This document shows, one piece after another, positions 26,460 to 34,605 of a stretch of 64,000 nt of DNA (position 1 is the first letter of the stretch; each line of letters starts with the position of its first letter). Position numbers and translations under genes: made by a program. The notes beneath the pieces were generated by a model. It was not told the origin of the DNA and did not search any database. It saw nothing but the letters and a program-made list of their open reading frames with translations. The DNA is from Constantimarinum furrinae (lineage in GTDB: Bacteria > Bacteroidota > Bacteroidia > Flavobacteriales > Flavobacteriaceae), in assembly GCF_014295415.1 (NCBI RefSeq), contig NZ_CP052909.1, forward strand, positions 1,922,001 through 1,986,000, read 5' to 3'.

Positions 26460-27860
26460 TTATTTTCGAACGGTAGATCTTCGTTTAATGGGCCGACTCT
26501 TTATAAAAATAACATCTCCTTTTTTATCGCTGTAAATATAACGGTATTCGTCCTGCAGAAATCCGGCACTTTGGTTATAAACATTTTTATTTTTGGCAAG
26601 TGACTCCAAATACTGTTCCTTGTCTACATACTGATGTTTGGTTTCTTCGACAGCACCCGGGATTAGATTCCATTTTGAATCAAGAACGAATGAAATGTCT
26701 GAAGTTCCCACAACTGAAGCTAGTAGTGCAATTTCATCATAAGTTTCCGGATTGGGTCCAAATCCCATAGGCACTGTGTTCATCATCATGTGCTGTTGAA
26801 ACATCATTTGATGAAACCAGAACCAGTTATTGTTATATTTATATTTAGCAGGGTCTACATAGTCTAGTGTTATTTCAAAATTGTTATTTTTTGTCCTGTT
26901 AACACTTACTGTAGCCTTCATCTTAAATTTATTGGCTTCCTTAAGAAATTTTCCTTTTCTGGAGTTTATTGTTTTTTCAGCACTTAGTTCTTCACTTAAG
27001 AGCATACTCTTTTCCACATTTCCCGAATCAAGATCGAATATCGAAAGTTTTACATCTTCCTTGTTAAGCAAAACAGAGAATAGCTTGTTACCTTCCACAT
27101 GAGTATTGCTCTTTTTTGTTTTATCCAGAGCATCGGTAGAGTAGTCTCTTACTGTGACAGGATCCGCGGCAGACGGATCGATCGTGATGGCTTCCAACAA
27201 ATCAGATTCGATATCATCATTGATAAGATATATAATGCCTTGATTCAAATAAGCCTGTGATGCAGATATGGATCCGTTTTTAACATATTCATTTGTGTTC
27301 ACCGCTTCTACATTCTTGAACATCTTTTTAATTTTTCGGTGCAGATCTTCTGAAACCTTGATGTTATTATCCACTATTTGTTCCCCGGATGTTATGGTTA
27401 CAAGATTCAAGGTTTCCCCTTTTCTGTCAGCCGATAGTAGCACAGAAACAGAATCTTCAATGAATACGGCTTCAGGCTTTTCAATATTATTTCTTGAGAC
27501 CTTACGAAGCGATCCAATGTCAATATCAAAGTCCAGAATATCCAATGTTTCATCCTGATGGCTTACCAGGGTAATGATACTTCCATTCATATGATACGAA
27601 ATAAGGTCGGGCACTTCTTCAAAACTTGCAGTCTCCATTTGTTTAACCGCCATATTCTCATCCAGAAAGAACGGGATTAAATCATACATTTTTGAGTCCT
27701 TGTTTTTTACGATCACCATATGCAGGGTAGCTGATGAAGAAATATCAACTGATAATGTTTTTTCCAGTTTTTGGTGTTTTTGTAATTCAAAACTGAAAAT
27801 GTCCGTGGCGAAGGCATTAATACTCAAAAGAAGGCAAACTAATCCGGTAATATATTTCAT
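26460..27860 (-). CDS. Secreted protein of unknown function with a Met/His/aromatic-rich segment
   Basis: I do not recognise this 466-residue protein. A signal peptide is clear (MKYITGLVCLLLSINAFA). Most of the chain alternates beta strands with charged loops, which would suit a beta-propeller. The oddest part is residues 343-366, where NNNWFWFHQMMFQQHMMMNT concentrates Trp, Phe, His and Met; such clusters can bind copper or insert in membranes. The C-terminus is strongly basic (RPIKRRSTVRK) and is not a T9SS sorting domain. It is followed on the same strand by nothing close, and preceded 56 bases upstream by a TPR lipoprotein gene on the same strand. Confidence 0.6.
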   Translation of the reverse strand: MKYITGLVCLLLSINAFATDIFSFELQKHQKLEKTLSVDISSSATLHMVIVKNKDSKMYDLIPFFLDENMAVKQMETASFEEVPDLISYHMNGSIITLVSHQDETLDILDFDIDIGSLRKVSRNNIEKPEAVFIEDSVSVLLSADRKGETLNLVTITSGEQIVDNNIKVSEDLHRKIKKMFKNVEAVNTNEYVKNGSISASQAYLNQGIIYLINDDIESDLLEAITIDPSAADPVTVRDYSTDALDKTKKSNTHVEGNKLFSVLLNKEDVKLSIFDLDSGNVEKSMLLSEELSAEKTINSRKGKFLKEANKFKMKATVSVNRTKNNNFEITLDYVDPAKYKYNNNWFWFHQMMFQQHMMMNTVPMGFGPNPETYDEIALLASVVGTSDISFVLDSKWNLIPGAVEETKHQYVDKEQYLESLAKNKNVYNQSAGFLQDEYRYIYSDKKGDVIFIKSRPIKRRSTVRK

Positions 27861-27916
27861 AATGCAAATTTAAATTTTCGAAATATAGTAAAACGGATCT
27901 TAATACTAAATGAATT

Positions 27917-28864
27917 TTAATAATTGTGTTTAAGATCACTCTCGGCAGCAATATGCCCAAAGGCTGCCCAATCATCGCGGGCTACCATATCTTCGAAGAT
28001 CACTCGTGCCCGGGTGGGTTCACCGGTATAATACAGCCAGTTTCCAATGGCATAGTTTAGAGCGGCATTGGACGAACTGTCTTTTTCTTCCTCACTATTA
28101 ATATCGCTTAACTGCAGTTCTCCTTTATAAAACAAGCAGGCCTTGTGATAAGCAGAATTTTCGATCACTTTCAGATCGGCTGTAATTGGTTTAAGATATG
28201 ATTTTGCTTCTTCCTCACGTCCCAGACGACGCAGAATCATATAGATCCAATGCGTTGACGAGACCATATTATCGGGGTTGTTGGATGTTTCGAGACATTT
28301 TTTATAGGCTGCTAAAGCTGCTTCCATATCCTGATTGAGATAATGAGCGAGTCCGAGATGGTAATAGATATTTCCGTGAAGGGTACTCACAGGAATGTTC
28401 ATTGCATTGGGCATGCCATCCGGCTCGACCCGATTTTCAGTGCCCTCGATAAGTTCAGCTGCTTTGTTAAGATCGGTGATCGCTTTGTTGAATTTTCTAA
28501 TCGAAATATACCGATGTCCTCTGTGTCGATAAAGCCTTGCATCGTTTGGAAACGATTCAATGGCCTTGGTATAGATATCGATGGCTTCATTGTATTTTCC
28601 CAGATACGCTTTAAATCGCCCATACCAGATATAGTTTTCGACACTGGGATCCTTATCAAAGGCTTCTTTTTTTTCAGTATACTTTGCTACCACTGTGGTC
28701 GCAGGTGGTTGTGAATACAGCGTATCTCCCAGTAATGATATTGCCTCGTAATCGGGAGATGAGATCATCGCTTGAACGGGCTTCTCGTTGGTATTCTTCT
28801 TTTTTTCTGAAGAATTACAAGAGATCAAAACACAAATGGAGATAAGAAATAATGTTAATTTCAT
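27917..28864 (-). CDS. TPR-repeat lipoprotein
   Basis: This 315-residue protein has a lipoprotein signal (FLISICVLISC, lipobox LISC) followed by tetratricopeptide repeats. The repeats are visible at about 80-215, for example YLGKYNEAIDIYTKAIESFPND, FNKAITDLNKAAEL and AYKKCLETSNNPDN. TPR lipoproteins usually scaffold envelope complexes. The C-terminal third, with LNYAIGNWLYYTGEPTRA, looks like a further degenerate repeat. The gene is probably co-transcribed with the unknown secreted protein gene downstream of it (26460-27860). The specific partner is unknown. Confidence 0.78.
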   Translation of the reverse strand: MKLTLFLISICVLISCNSSEKKKNTNEKPVQAMISSPDYEAISLLGDTLYSQPPATTVVAKYTEKKEAFDKDPSVENYIWYGRFKAYLGKYNEAIDIYTKAIESFPNDARLYRHRGHRYISIRKFNKAITDLNKAAELIEGTENRVEPDGMPNAMNIPVSTLHGNIYYHLGLAHYLNQDMEAALAAYKKCLETSNNPDNMVSSTHWIYMILRRLGREEEAKSYLKPITADLKVIENSAYHKACLFYKGELQLSDINSEEEKDSSSNAALNYAIGNWLYYTGEPTRARVIFEDMVARDDWAAFGHIAAESDLKHNY

Positions 28865-29068
28865 GATTTTTCGATATTTAAATTTAAAGATAGTGCTTTT
28901 TGATCATTCCGTAATTCCCTTATTTTTAAAGGGATGAACCTCCATTGTTTATAATTAAGTAAGAAAAATATTACAAATTATTAGTTTGTATCCTAATTTC
29001 GACATATTTTGGTACTGCTCCAAATTACAATGACGTAGATATCTGCTTGTGCTTTAAACTGAGAAATC

Positions 29069-29209
29069 ATGGAAAAAGCACTCAACTATCCTTTTCAGAG
29101 AAGATCGGCTAATTTTATGGAATGGCTTTACGACCATATTAAATCTGAAAAGTACATTCAGACCGATGCCATTATTCTATCGAACGACATAGAGAACATT
29201 AAAAATTGA
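29069..29209 (+). CDS. Small 46-residue protein of unknown function
   Basis: A complete short frame starts at ATG 29069 and stops with TGA at 29207-29209. The product (MEKALNYPFQRRSANFMEWL, then YDHIKSEKYIQTDAIIL) has no signal peptide or membrane helix. It is charged and probably helical at the N-terminal half. It stands alone in a 400-base gap between two genes on the minus strand. TTTG at 28985-28988 and TATTTTGG at 29005-29012 could serve as a weak promoter. I recognise no family. Codon use looks ordinary for this genome, which favours a real gene, but conservation would have to confirm it. Confidence 0.4.
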   Translation: MEKALNYPFQRRSANFMEWLYDHIKSEKYIQTDAIILSNDIENIKN

Positions 29210-29263
29210 TCCTCTTAACTCGGCGATATACAGCAAAAATACTTTTCAAATTTCGGTTCCTGC

Positions 29264-31744
29264 TTAAAGGGTAAACTTGTTATTGTTCACAAAGAATATA
29301 CTGTTTACCAAAAACAGCTTTCCATTTTCCCAAAATGAACGGAACAATACATCGTCCACGAGGTACACGATGCTACCACTACCCATTCTGGCTTCTCCAA
29401 AGACCAGAGAATTACTCAATCGCGCTTTGGCTGCTTCACCGCTAAATCCGGAGACGCTTACAGGTGCATCTTTAATATAACCAACATTATAACCATTCTC
29501 GAGAAATTTATAGGAATTACTACCCAGTTTTAAACTAAAATAGGTGTCGTTAAACCCAAAAGCCATGGGGTGTGACGGATCCAGAGTCACTTTATAGATA
29601 CTTCCCGTAATAAAGTCTTTAACGCTGGAACGTTCCCTTTGATCGTAAGGAATAAGGTTGCCCTTCGGACTATCTTCATCTTCCTTTTCCTCCTCATTCG
29701 ATTTTAAGTCGAAGCCATCCACCTCATTAAAAGAGCTCACTGCTCTTCCCATAGCGATCAATTTGCCTCCGCCTCGAATCCAGTCCTTTAGACTATTGAG
29801 CGTACTTTCATTTAGTACCCCTCCATACCAGCCTTCGGGAAGTATGATAACATCAAAATTCTTTAAATTGATCCGATTAAGATTATCTGTATCTATTGAA
29901 GTAACAGGATATTTTAACTGGGTTTCAAAGAAATGCCATATCGATCCATAACTCAGGGAGGACGTATTGTTTCCTTTTAGCAATGCGATTCGTTGTTTGT
30001 TTATGAGTTTGATGTCCGGGGAGCCGAAATCGGTTCTGTTGTCGCTAAAGCTTGTAGGCGAGGCGAATAGGTTTCGGCCGTGCTCATTCGCAATTCGGGT
30101 AAGCTCAGTATCAAACTCCGGATTTTTTCGGTTATCACTTCGCGTAATAACCAAGCTTCCTCTTCCAAATGTTTTTCCTCCGAAACTCAATTCCTTTTCA
30201 GAAAAACGTACTCTAATATCGTTTTTAAGTAAATCGGCTAAAAAAGCAGCGTCATAAAGACTGTTCCATTCAGTAATATATCCCGCTGCCGATTTCACAG
30301 GAACAGCGTTGGATTTAACCATAGGTGCATTATTGTCTGCAGACACCAAAGAAGTACTCGCGATGGTTTCTAATCCGTAAGCATATGGAATACTCCAGGC
30401 AGTGATATCGTAGGTTAAAGGATCGCTTAATTTGGCATCGGGTTCAAATAAAACCTTCACCATTTTCCCTTTGGGCTGATTGGTGCTAACCACCAGGGCC
30501 CCTTTGGCATCCATACTTCCGTTGCCATTTTTGGAAAAGCTGTACCCTGAAACTGAGCCCCGATTTGTATAACCGTACTTAATCTCGTGTTTATCCAATA
30601 ATTCGGTAAGGCTTTTTATTTTGTCGGGATGTCCTTTTAATACATAACTCTTATAGGTAAGATCGTCATTCTGAAAGAACTTTTTAAATTCGGTATTGAG
30701 TTTGGCGGCGTTTTGTGATGAGATCTCTACTGTCGATAAGCCTGTGGTGGTGTGATGCGCTACCCTGTCTACCAAGGTTAACACGTATCCTTCGTCGGTT
30801 TCTATCCCGAGTCCGGCACGACCATGACCCGCTTGCTCATAGGTCATCCCAATGGCTCCCATAAAAGTTGGATAAGTGTCTCCATAACTCGGGTAGAGCA
30901 GATCGAATCGTTCCCGGGTAAAAAACAGCCACCCTTCTTTGTCGAAATAGCGTGCATGATTCTTCCCTATTTCGGTCTGGAAGTCCCGCTGCCAGGGAGA
31001 AATGATCTCGTGATACGGTTCTGCAGCAGGAGCGAAATAATACGGTTCATTAATCCCTTGTTCGTGAAAATCGACGTGCACATGGGGCATCCACTGATTA
31101 TAGATCTTTAATCGTTGCTGAGTTTCCACTTGTGTTGCCCATGCCCAGTCCCGGTTGAGATCGAACAGATAATGATTGGGTCTTCCCCCCGGCCATGGTT
31201 CGTCGTGTTCATCGGCAGCCTGAGAAGTGTTATAGGGAGTGGCCTTTACTTGGTTGTACCAATTCGCATAACGATCACGACCATCAGGATTTACACAGGG
31301 ATCGATGATGACAACGGTGTTTTGTAGCCAGGCCTGTTTGTCGGTAATGAGTTTGTACAGAGTAAGCATGGAAGCTTCGGTACTGGACGCTTCGTTACCG
31401 TGCACGTTATAGCTTAGCCAAACAATAGCTGTTTGCGGAGTTGCCGAGCCGTCTGCAAGACCTATATTCTTTAAGTTATCTTTTCTAATGTTCTCTATAT
31501 TTGCCAGATTCTGCGGCGAGGAAACAACGGCATAGGTTAAAGGTCTGCGTTCATTCGTTTTTCCATATGTTGCATAGGTAACCATGTTGCTGTTAGCCGC
31601 CACATGTTCGAAATAGCGAACCACATCGGCGTGACGGGAAAATTCTGTGCCAATCTCATAGCCTAAAAATTGCGAAGGTGATTGTAGTTGTGCATTCGAA
31701 ATTACTGTGGTAAACAGCAATAGCATTGTAAAATATCGGATCAT
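29264..31744 (-). CDS. Secreted M14-family zinc carboxypeptidase
   Basis: This 826-residue exported metallopeptidase has a signal peptide (MIRYFTMLLLFTTVISNAQ) and an M14 catalytic domain. The zinc ligands are His115 and Glu118 in NVHGNEAS plus a later His in VHVDFHEQG; the substrate-binding Arg lies in NPDGRDRYAN, and the catalytic Glu is likely in MTYEQAGHG. M14 peptidases remove C-terminal residues from peptides. After the peptidase domain (to about 370) come some 450 residues including a glutamine-amidotransferase-like fold (FDVIILPEGWYGG, WIRGGGKLIAMG). No T9SS sorting domain is visible at the C-terminus. It diverges from bshC. Confidence 0.88.
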   Translation of the reverse strand: MIRYFTMLLLFTTVISNAQLQSPSQFLGYEIGTEFSRHADVVRYFEHVAANSNMVTYATYGKTNERRPLTYAVVSSPQNLANIENIRKDNLKNIGLADGSATPQTAIVWLSYNVHGNEASSTEASMLTLYKLITDKQAWLQNTVVIIDPCVNPDGRDRYANWYNQVKATPYNTSQAADEHDEPWPGGRPNHYLFDLNRDWAWATQVETQQRLKIYNQWMPHVHVDFHEQGINEPYYFAPAAEPYHEIISPWQRDFQTEIGKNHARYFDKEGWLFFTRERFDLLYPSYGDTYPTFMGAIGMTYEQAGHGRAGLGIETDEGYVLTLVDRVAHHTTTGLSTVEISSQNAAKLNTEFKKFFQNDDLTYKSYVLKGHPDKIKSLTELLDKHEIKYGYTNRGSVSGYSFSKNGNGSMDAKGALVVSTNQPKGKMVKVLFEPDAKLSDPLTYDITAWSIPYAYGLETIASTSLVSADNNAPMVKSNAVPVKSAAGYITEWNSLYDAAFLADLLKNDIRVRFSEKELSFGGKTFGRGSLVITRSDNRKNPEFDTELTRIANEHGRNLFASPTSFSDNRTDFGSPDIKLINKQRIALLKGNNTSSLSYGSIWHFFETQLKYPVTSIDTDNLNRINLKNFDVIILPEGWYGGVLNESTLNSLKDWIRGGGKLIAMGRAVSSFNEVDGFDLKSNEEEKEDEDSPKGNLIPYDQRERSSVKDFITGSIYKVTLDPSHPMAFGFNDTYFSLKLGSNSYKFLENGYNVGYIKDAPVSVSGFSGEAAKARLSNSLVFGEARMGSGSIVYLVDDVLFRSFWENGKLFLVNSIFFVNNNKFTL

Positions 31745-31824
31745 CAGTTGTTTTTTAAGAACGATAAAGCTACTAAAGTTTTGTCAAAATTTCCTTTCTC
31801 AATTCCGAATTCTGAATTAAACTG

Positions 31825-31832
31825 TATTTTTG
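31825..31832 (+). promoter_or_regulatory. -7 box TATTTTTG of bshC
   Basis: A perfect TAnnTTTG box lies 20 bases before ATG 31853. It falls inside the longer open frame that begins at 31748, which argues for the shorter protein. Confidence 0.5.
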
Positions 31833-31852
31833 ATAAAACTTCAAGACTAACA

Positions 31853-33448
31853 ATGCCCAAAAGCGCTATTCCCTATAAAGAAACCGGTTATTTTTCAGAG
31901 TTGATCTGTGATTATCTTTCCGAAAAACCCGAATTAAAACCGTTTTATGAGTATTTTCCGAAGGAGGAATTCTTCTTGGCACAACTTCAGAAAAAAGGTG
32001 CTTCTTTCTCTACCGATGCACGACAAATACTAGTAAACCGACTTACTGCACAATATGAGCAGATAAACACTTCCGAAGCAACGCGGAAGAACATAGAGAC
32101 CTTGGCGTCAAATAAAACCTTTACCATCACGACAGGGCATCAGCTTAATCTTTTTACCGGTCCGTTGTATTTTCTTTACAAGATCTTTTCGGTGATCAAT
32201 CTTTCTGAAAAACTAGATAAGGAGTATCCCGATTATGATTTTGTGCCGGTGTATTGGATGGCGACTGAAGATCACGATTTTGAGGAGATCAATTATTTTA
32301 ATCTCTTCGGAAACAAGGTACAATGGAATAGAAAGGCGGGAGGGGCAGTAGGAGAACTGAATACAGATGGACTGGAAGTGATTCAAAAAGAACTACAAAC
32401 GGCCTTAGGAGGAGGTAAAAATGCTAAGGAATTAGTTGCGTTATTTTCTCAAGCCTATACCCAACACACGAATCTTGCTGATGCTACCCGGTTTATAGCA
32501 AATGCCTTATTTGCTGACTATGGCCTTGTTATCGTAGACGGAAATGATGCGACACTTAAGAAGGCGTTTATTCCTTATGCTGAAAAGGAGCTGACAGAAA
32601 ATCTATCTTATAATGAAGTTTCTGAAACCACAGCGCGACTCACCGCTTTAGGTTACAAAGAACAGGTGCATCCCAGAGAGATCAATTTATTTTATCTGAA
32701 AGAAGGATTACGGGAACGTATCATAGCGAAGGACGGGACATTTTTTATAAATGATACTGAATTGTCTTTTTCTGAAGCCGAAATTCTTAAGGAACTTAAA
32801 GACCATCCCGAAAGATTTTCACCCAATGCCTTGTTGCGACCATTGTTTCAGGAGTTGGTTCTTCCTAATTTATGCTATGTTGGAGGAGGGGGAGAATTGG
32901 CCTATTGGTTTCAGTTGAAAGATTATTTTAATTCTGTGAATGTACCCTTTCCAATGCTTTTGCTTCGGAATTCGGTAGTGCTTTTACCCAAAAATCTTTC
33001 AGAGAAAATGGAAAAACTGGATGTTGAATTCGCACTACTATTTCTTCCGAAGTCGGACTTAGAATCTTACTATACCAAAAAGATCAGCGAAATACCTATA
33101 GATCTTTCTACACAACGGAAGCATTTACAGGAACAATTTAAATCCTTGTATCAAACAGCGGAAAATACGGATGCATCTTTTGTGGGTGCTGTTGCTGCAC
33201 AGGAAAAGAAGCAATTAAACGGTCTGGATCATCTTGAAAAGCGACTGTTAAAAGCACAGAAAAGAAAGTTAGCCGATCGGCTACACAGGCTAACCGCAAT
33301 ACAAGAGCAACTGTTTCCAAAGGGGAATTTACAGGAGCGCGTCCTTAATTTTGCAGAATTTTATAACGATCAAGGGCCGGGACTATTGGAACAGTTAAAA
33401 GAGGAACTTGATCCGTTATCCGGGGATTTTTCCATCATAAAGATCTAA
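31853..33448 (+). CDS. bshC: Bacillithiol biosynthesis cysteine-adding enzyme BshC
   Basis: BshC adds cysteine to glucosaminyl-malate in the last step of bacillithiol synthesis, the low-molecular-weight thiol that replaces glutathione in Firmicutes and many Bacteroidota. The 531-residue protein shows the Rossmann-like core with TGHQLNLFTGPLYFLYKI, followed by WMATEDHDFEEINYF, and GGGGELAYWFQLK. A long coiled coil at about 430-500 mediates dimerisation. I chose ATG 31853 because a promoter box lies just upstream. The extra 35 codons of the longer frame are unlike the family and would cover the intergenic region. bshA and bshB are not in this window. Confidence 0.93.
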   Translation: MPKSAIPYKETGYFSELICDYLSEKPELKPFYEYFPKEEFFLAQLQKKGASFSTDARQILVNRLTAQYEQINTSEATRKNIETLASNKTFTITTGHQLNLFTGPLYFLYKIFSVINLSEKLDKEYPDYDFVPVYWMATEDHDFEEINYFNLFGNKVQWNRKAGGAVGELNTDGLEVIQKELQTALGGGKNAKELVALFSQAYTQHTNLADATRFIANALFADYGLVIVDGNDATLKKAFIPYAEKELTENLSYNEVSETTARLTALGYKEQVHPREINLFYLKEGLRERIIAKDGTFFINDTELSFSEAEILKELKDHPERFSPNALLRPLFQELVLPNLCYVGGGGELAYWFQLKDYFNSVNVPFPMLLLRNSVVLLPKNLSEKMEKLDVEFALLFLPKSDLESYYTKKISEIPIDLSTQRKHLQEQFKSLYQTAENTDASFVGAVAAQEKKQLNGLDHLEKRLLKAQKRKLADRLHRLTAIQEQLFPKGNLQERVLNFAEFYNDQGPGLLEQLKEELDPLSGDFSIIKI

Positions 33449-33475
33449 AACGCAATCAAGGAAGCAGAGTTGATG

Positions 33476-33560
33476 AATTGCTTTTAAATCGGCAACCACC
33501 AACTTCCGACTACCTACTTTTAATTACTGACTTACGACTTCTCACGCCTCACAACTACAA
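33476..33560. repeat. Degenerate intergenic repeat, second copy
   Basis: Between the convergent bshC and ATP-grasp genes lies a stretch with TCGGCAACCACC and near-repeats such as CTTCCGACTACCTAC, TGACTTACGACTTCTCACG. The reverse complement shares GTGGTTGCCGA and GGAAGT/GTCAG-like units with 17680-17775. It has no coding potential. Confidence 0.5.
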
Positions 33561-34598
33561 GGTTGCAAGCCTGCTGTTAAACAGATAATCCTCATAGGTT
33601 TTGTTGTAATGTACTTTCTTCTCGATAGACTTGATCACTTCGGTAGAGAAATCGGTTTCGTACATGGCACCCATTACATTGAGTCCGCCCGGGCTAAATA
33701 CATTAATTTCCATCAATTTATTCCCAACAATGTCTATTCCTACCAAGAACATACCGTCCTGAACGAGTTTAGGACGTACGATCTCGGCGAGTTCCATGAT
33801 CTGATCGGTCATTTTGGCTTTTTGTGGTCTCCCACCGGCATGAATATTACTGCGAATATCGCCACTCGCATTCACCCGTTGCATTATGGCGTATTTTCCA
33901 TCTGCCGATTTTAAGGGCTCTCCGTTCATTAAAAATAATCGGGTATCACCGTCCTTGGCAGCAGGTAAATATTCCTGGGCGATCACATATCCATCCCGGC
34001 ATATGGCATCGATGGTTTGAGTAAGGTTGTGTTCGTTCTTTTTATCCATCATAAATACATTGGTCCCACCGGACCCCTGAAGCGGTTTGAGGATCATTTT
34101 TTGTTTTTGTTCTTTAAAGAAATCTTTAATCTCTTTATGATCTCTGGAAATAATGGTTCGCGGTCGAAGGATCTCTGGAAAATGTTGAAAGTACATTTTG
34201 TTTACGGCTCCCGCCAGACTGCTTGGGTGATTAAGCACGATCACTCTATCCCGTGTAGCTATTTCTCCAAAAATAAAGGCAGCATTTTGAGCCCAGTCTC
34301 GTTCATTAATTTCATCGGAAGGGTCGTTCCTTAGAAATAACACATCGAGATCCTTGGATGAGATTCGAGTGAAACTTTCTTTTTGAACTGCTTTAAAATA
34401 GGTTTCCTGTGTTTTAAAATTTGTTCCACTTATTGTTTTGCATCTTGCAGAAAGATGGCCGTCGCTGGCATAGGCCAATTCGCCTACACCAATAAAGTAA
34501 ACCTCATGGTCTCTTTTATAGGCGGCGTATCCTAATGCAGGTGTAGTGAAATTTGGCTTTTCGGTAGCGTGATCATTTATTATAAATGCTATTTTCAT
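33555..34598 (-). CDS. ATP-grasp ligase related to prokaryotic glutathione synthetase
   Basis: This 347-residue protein has the order of domains of GshB: an N-terminal Rossmann-like part (KIAFIINDHATEKPNFTT), a central lid with KMILKPLQGSGGTNVFMM, and the ATP/metal site GDTRLFLMNG with EINVFSPGG, where the GshB family has EINVTSPTG. ATP-grasp ligases join a carboxylate to an amine through an acyl phosphate. True glutathione synthetase is unlikely to be its role: no gshA is near and the neighbouring bshC indicates bacillithiol. It starts eight bases after the QEGLA-protein gene stops, so the pair forms one operon. The substrate is unknown; a peptide or protein C-terminus is possible. Confidence 0.82.
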   Translation of the reverse strand: MKIAFIINDHATEKPNFTTPALGYAAYKRDHEVYFIGVGELAYASDGHLSARCKTISGTNFKTQETYFKAVQKESFTRISSKDLDVLFLRNDPSDEINERDWAQNAAFIFGEIATRDRVIVLNHPSSLAGAVNKMYFQHFPEILRPRTIISRDHKEIKDFFKEQKQKMILKPLQGSGGTNVFMMDKKNEHNLTQTIDAICRDGYVIAQEYLPAAKDGDTRLFLMNGEPLKSADGKYAIMQRVNASGDIRSNIHAGGRPQKAKMTDQIMELAEIVRPKLVQDGMFLVGIDIVGNKLMEINVFSPGGLNVMGAMYETDFSTEVIKSIEKKVHYNKTYEDYLFNSRLATL

Positions 34599-34605
34599 AT
34601 ATTTT

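Noticed and set aside
31748-31852. Longer N-terminus for BshC
   Set aside because: It covers a -7 promoter box and the added residues are unlike the family.
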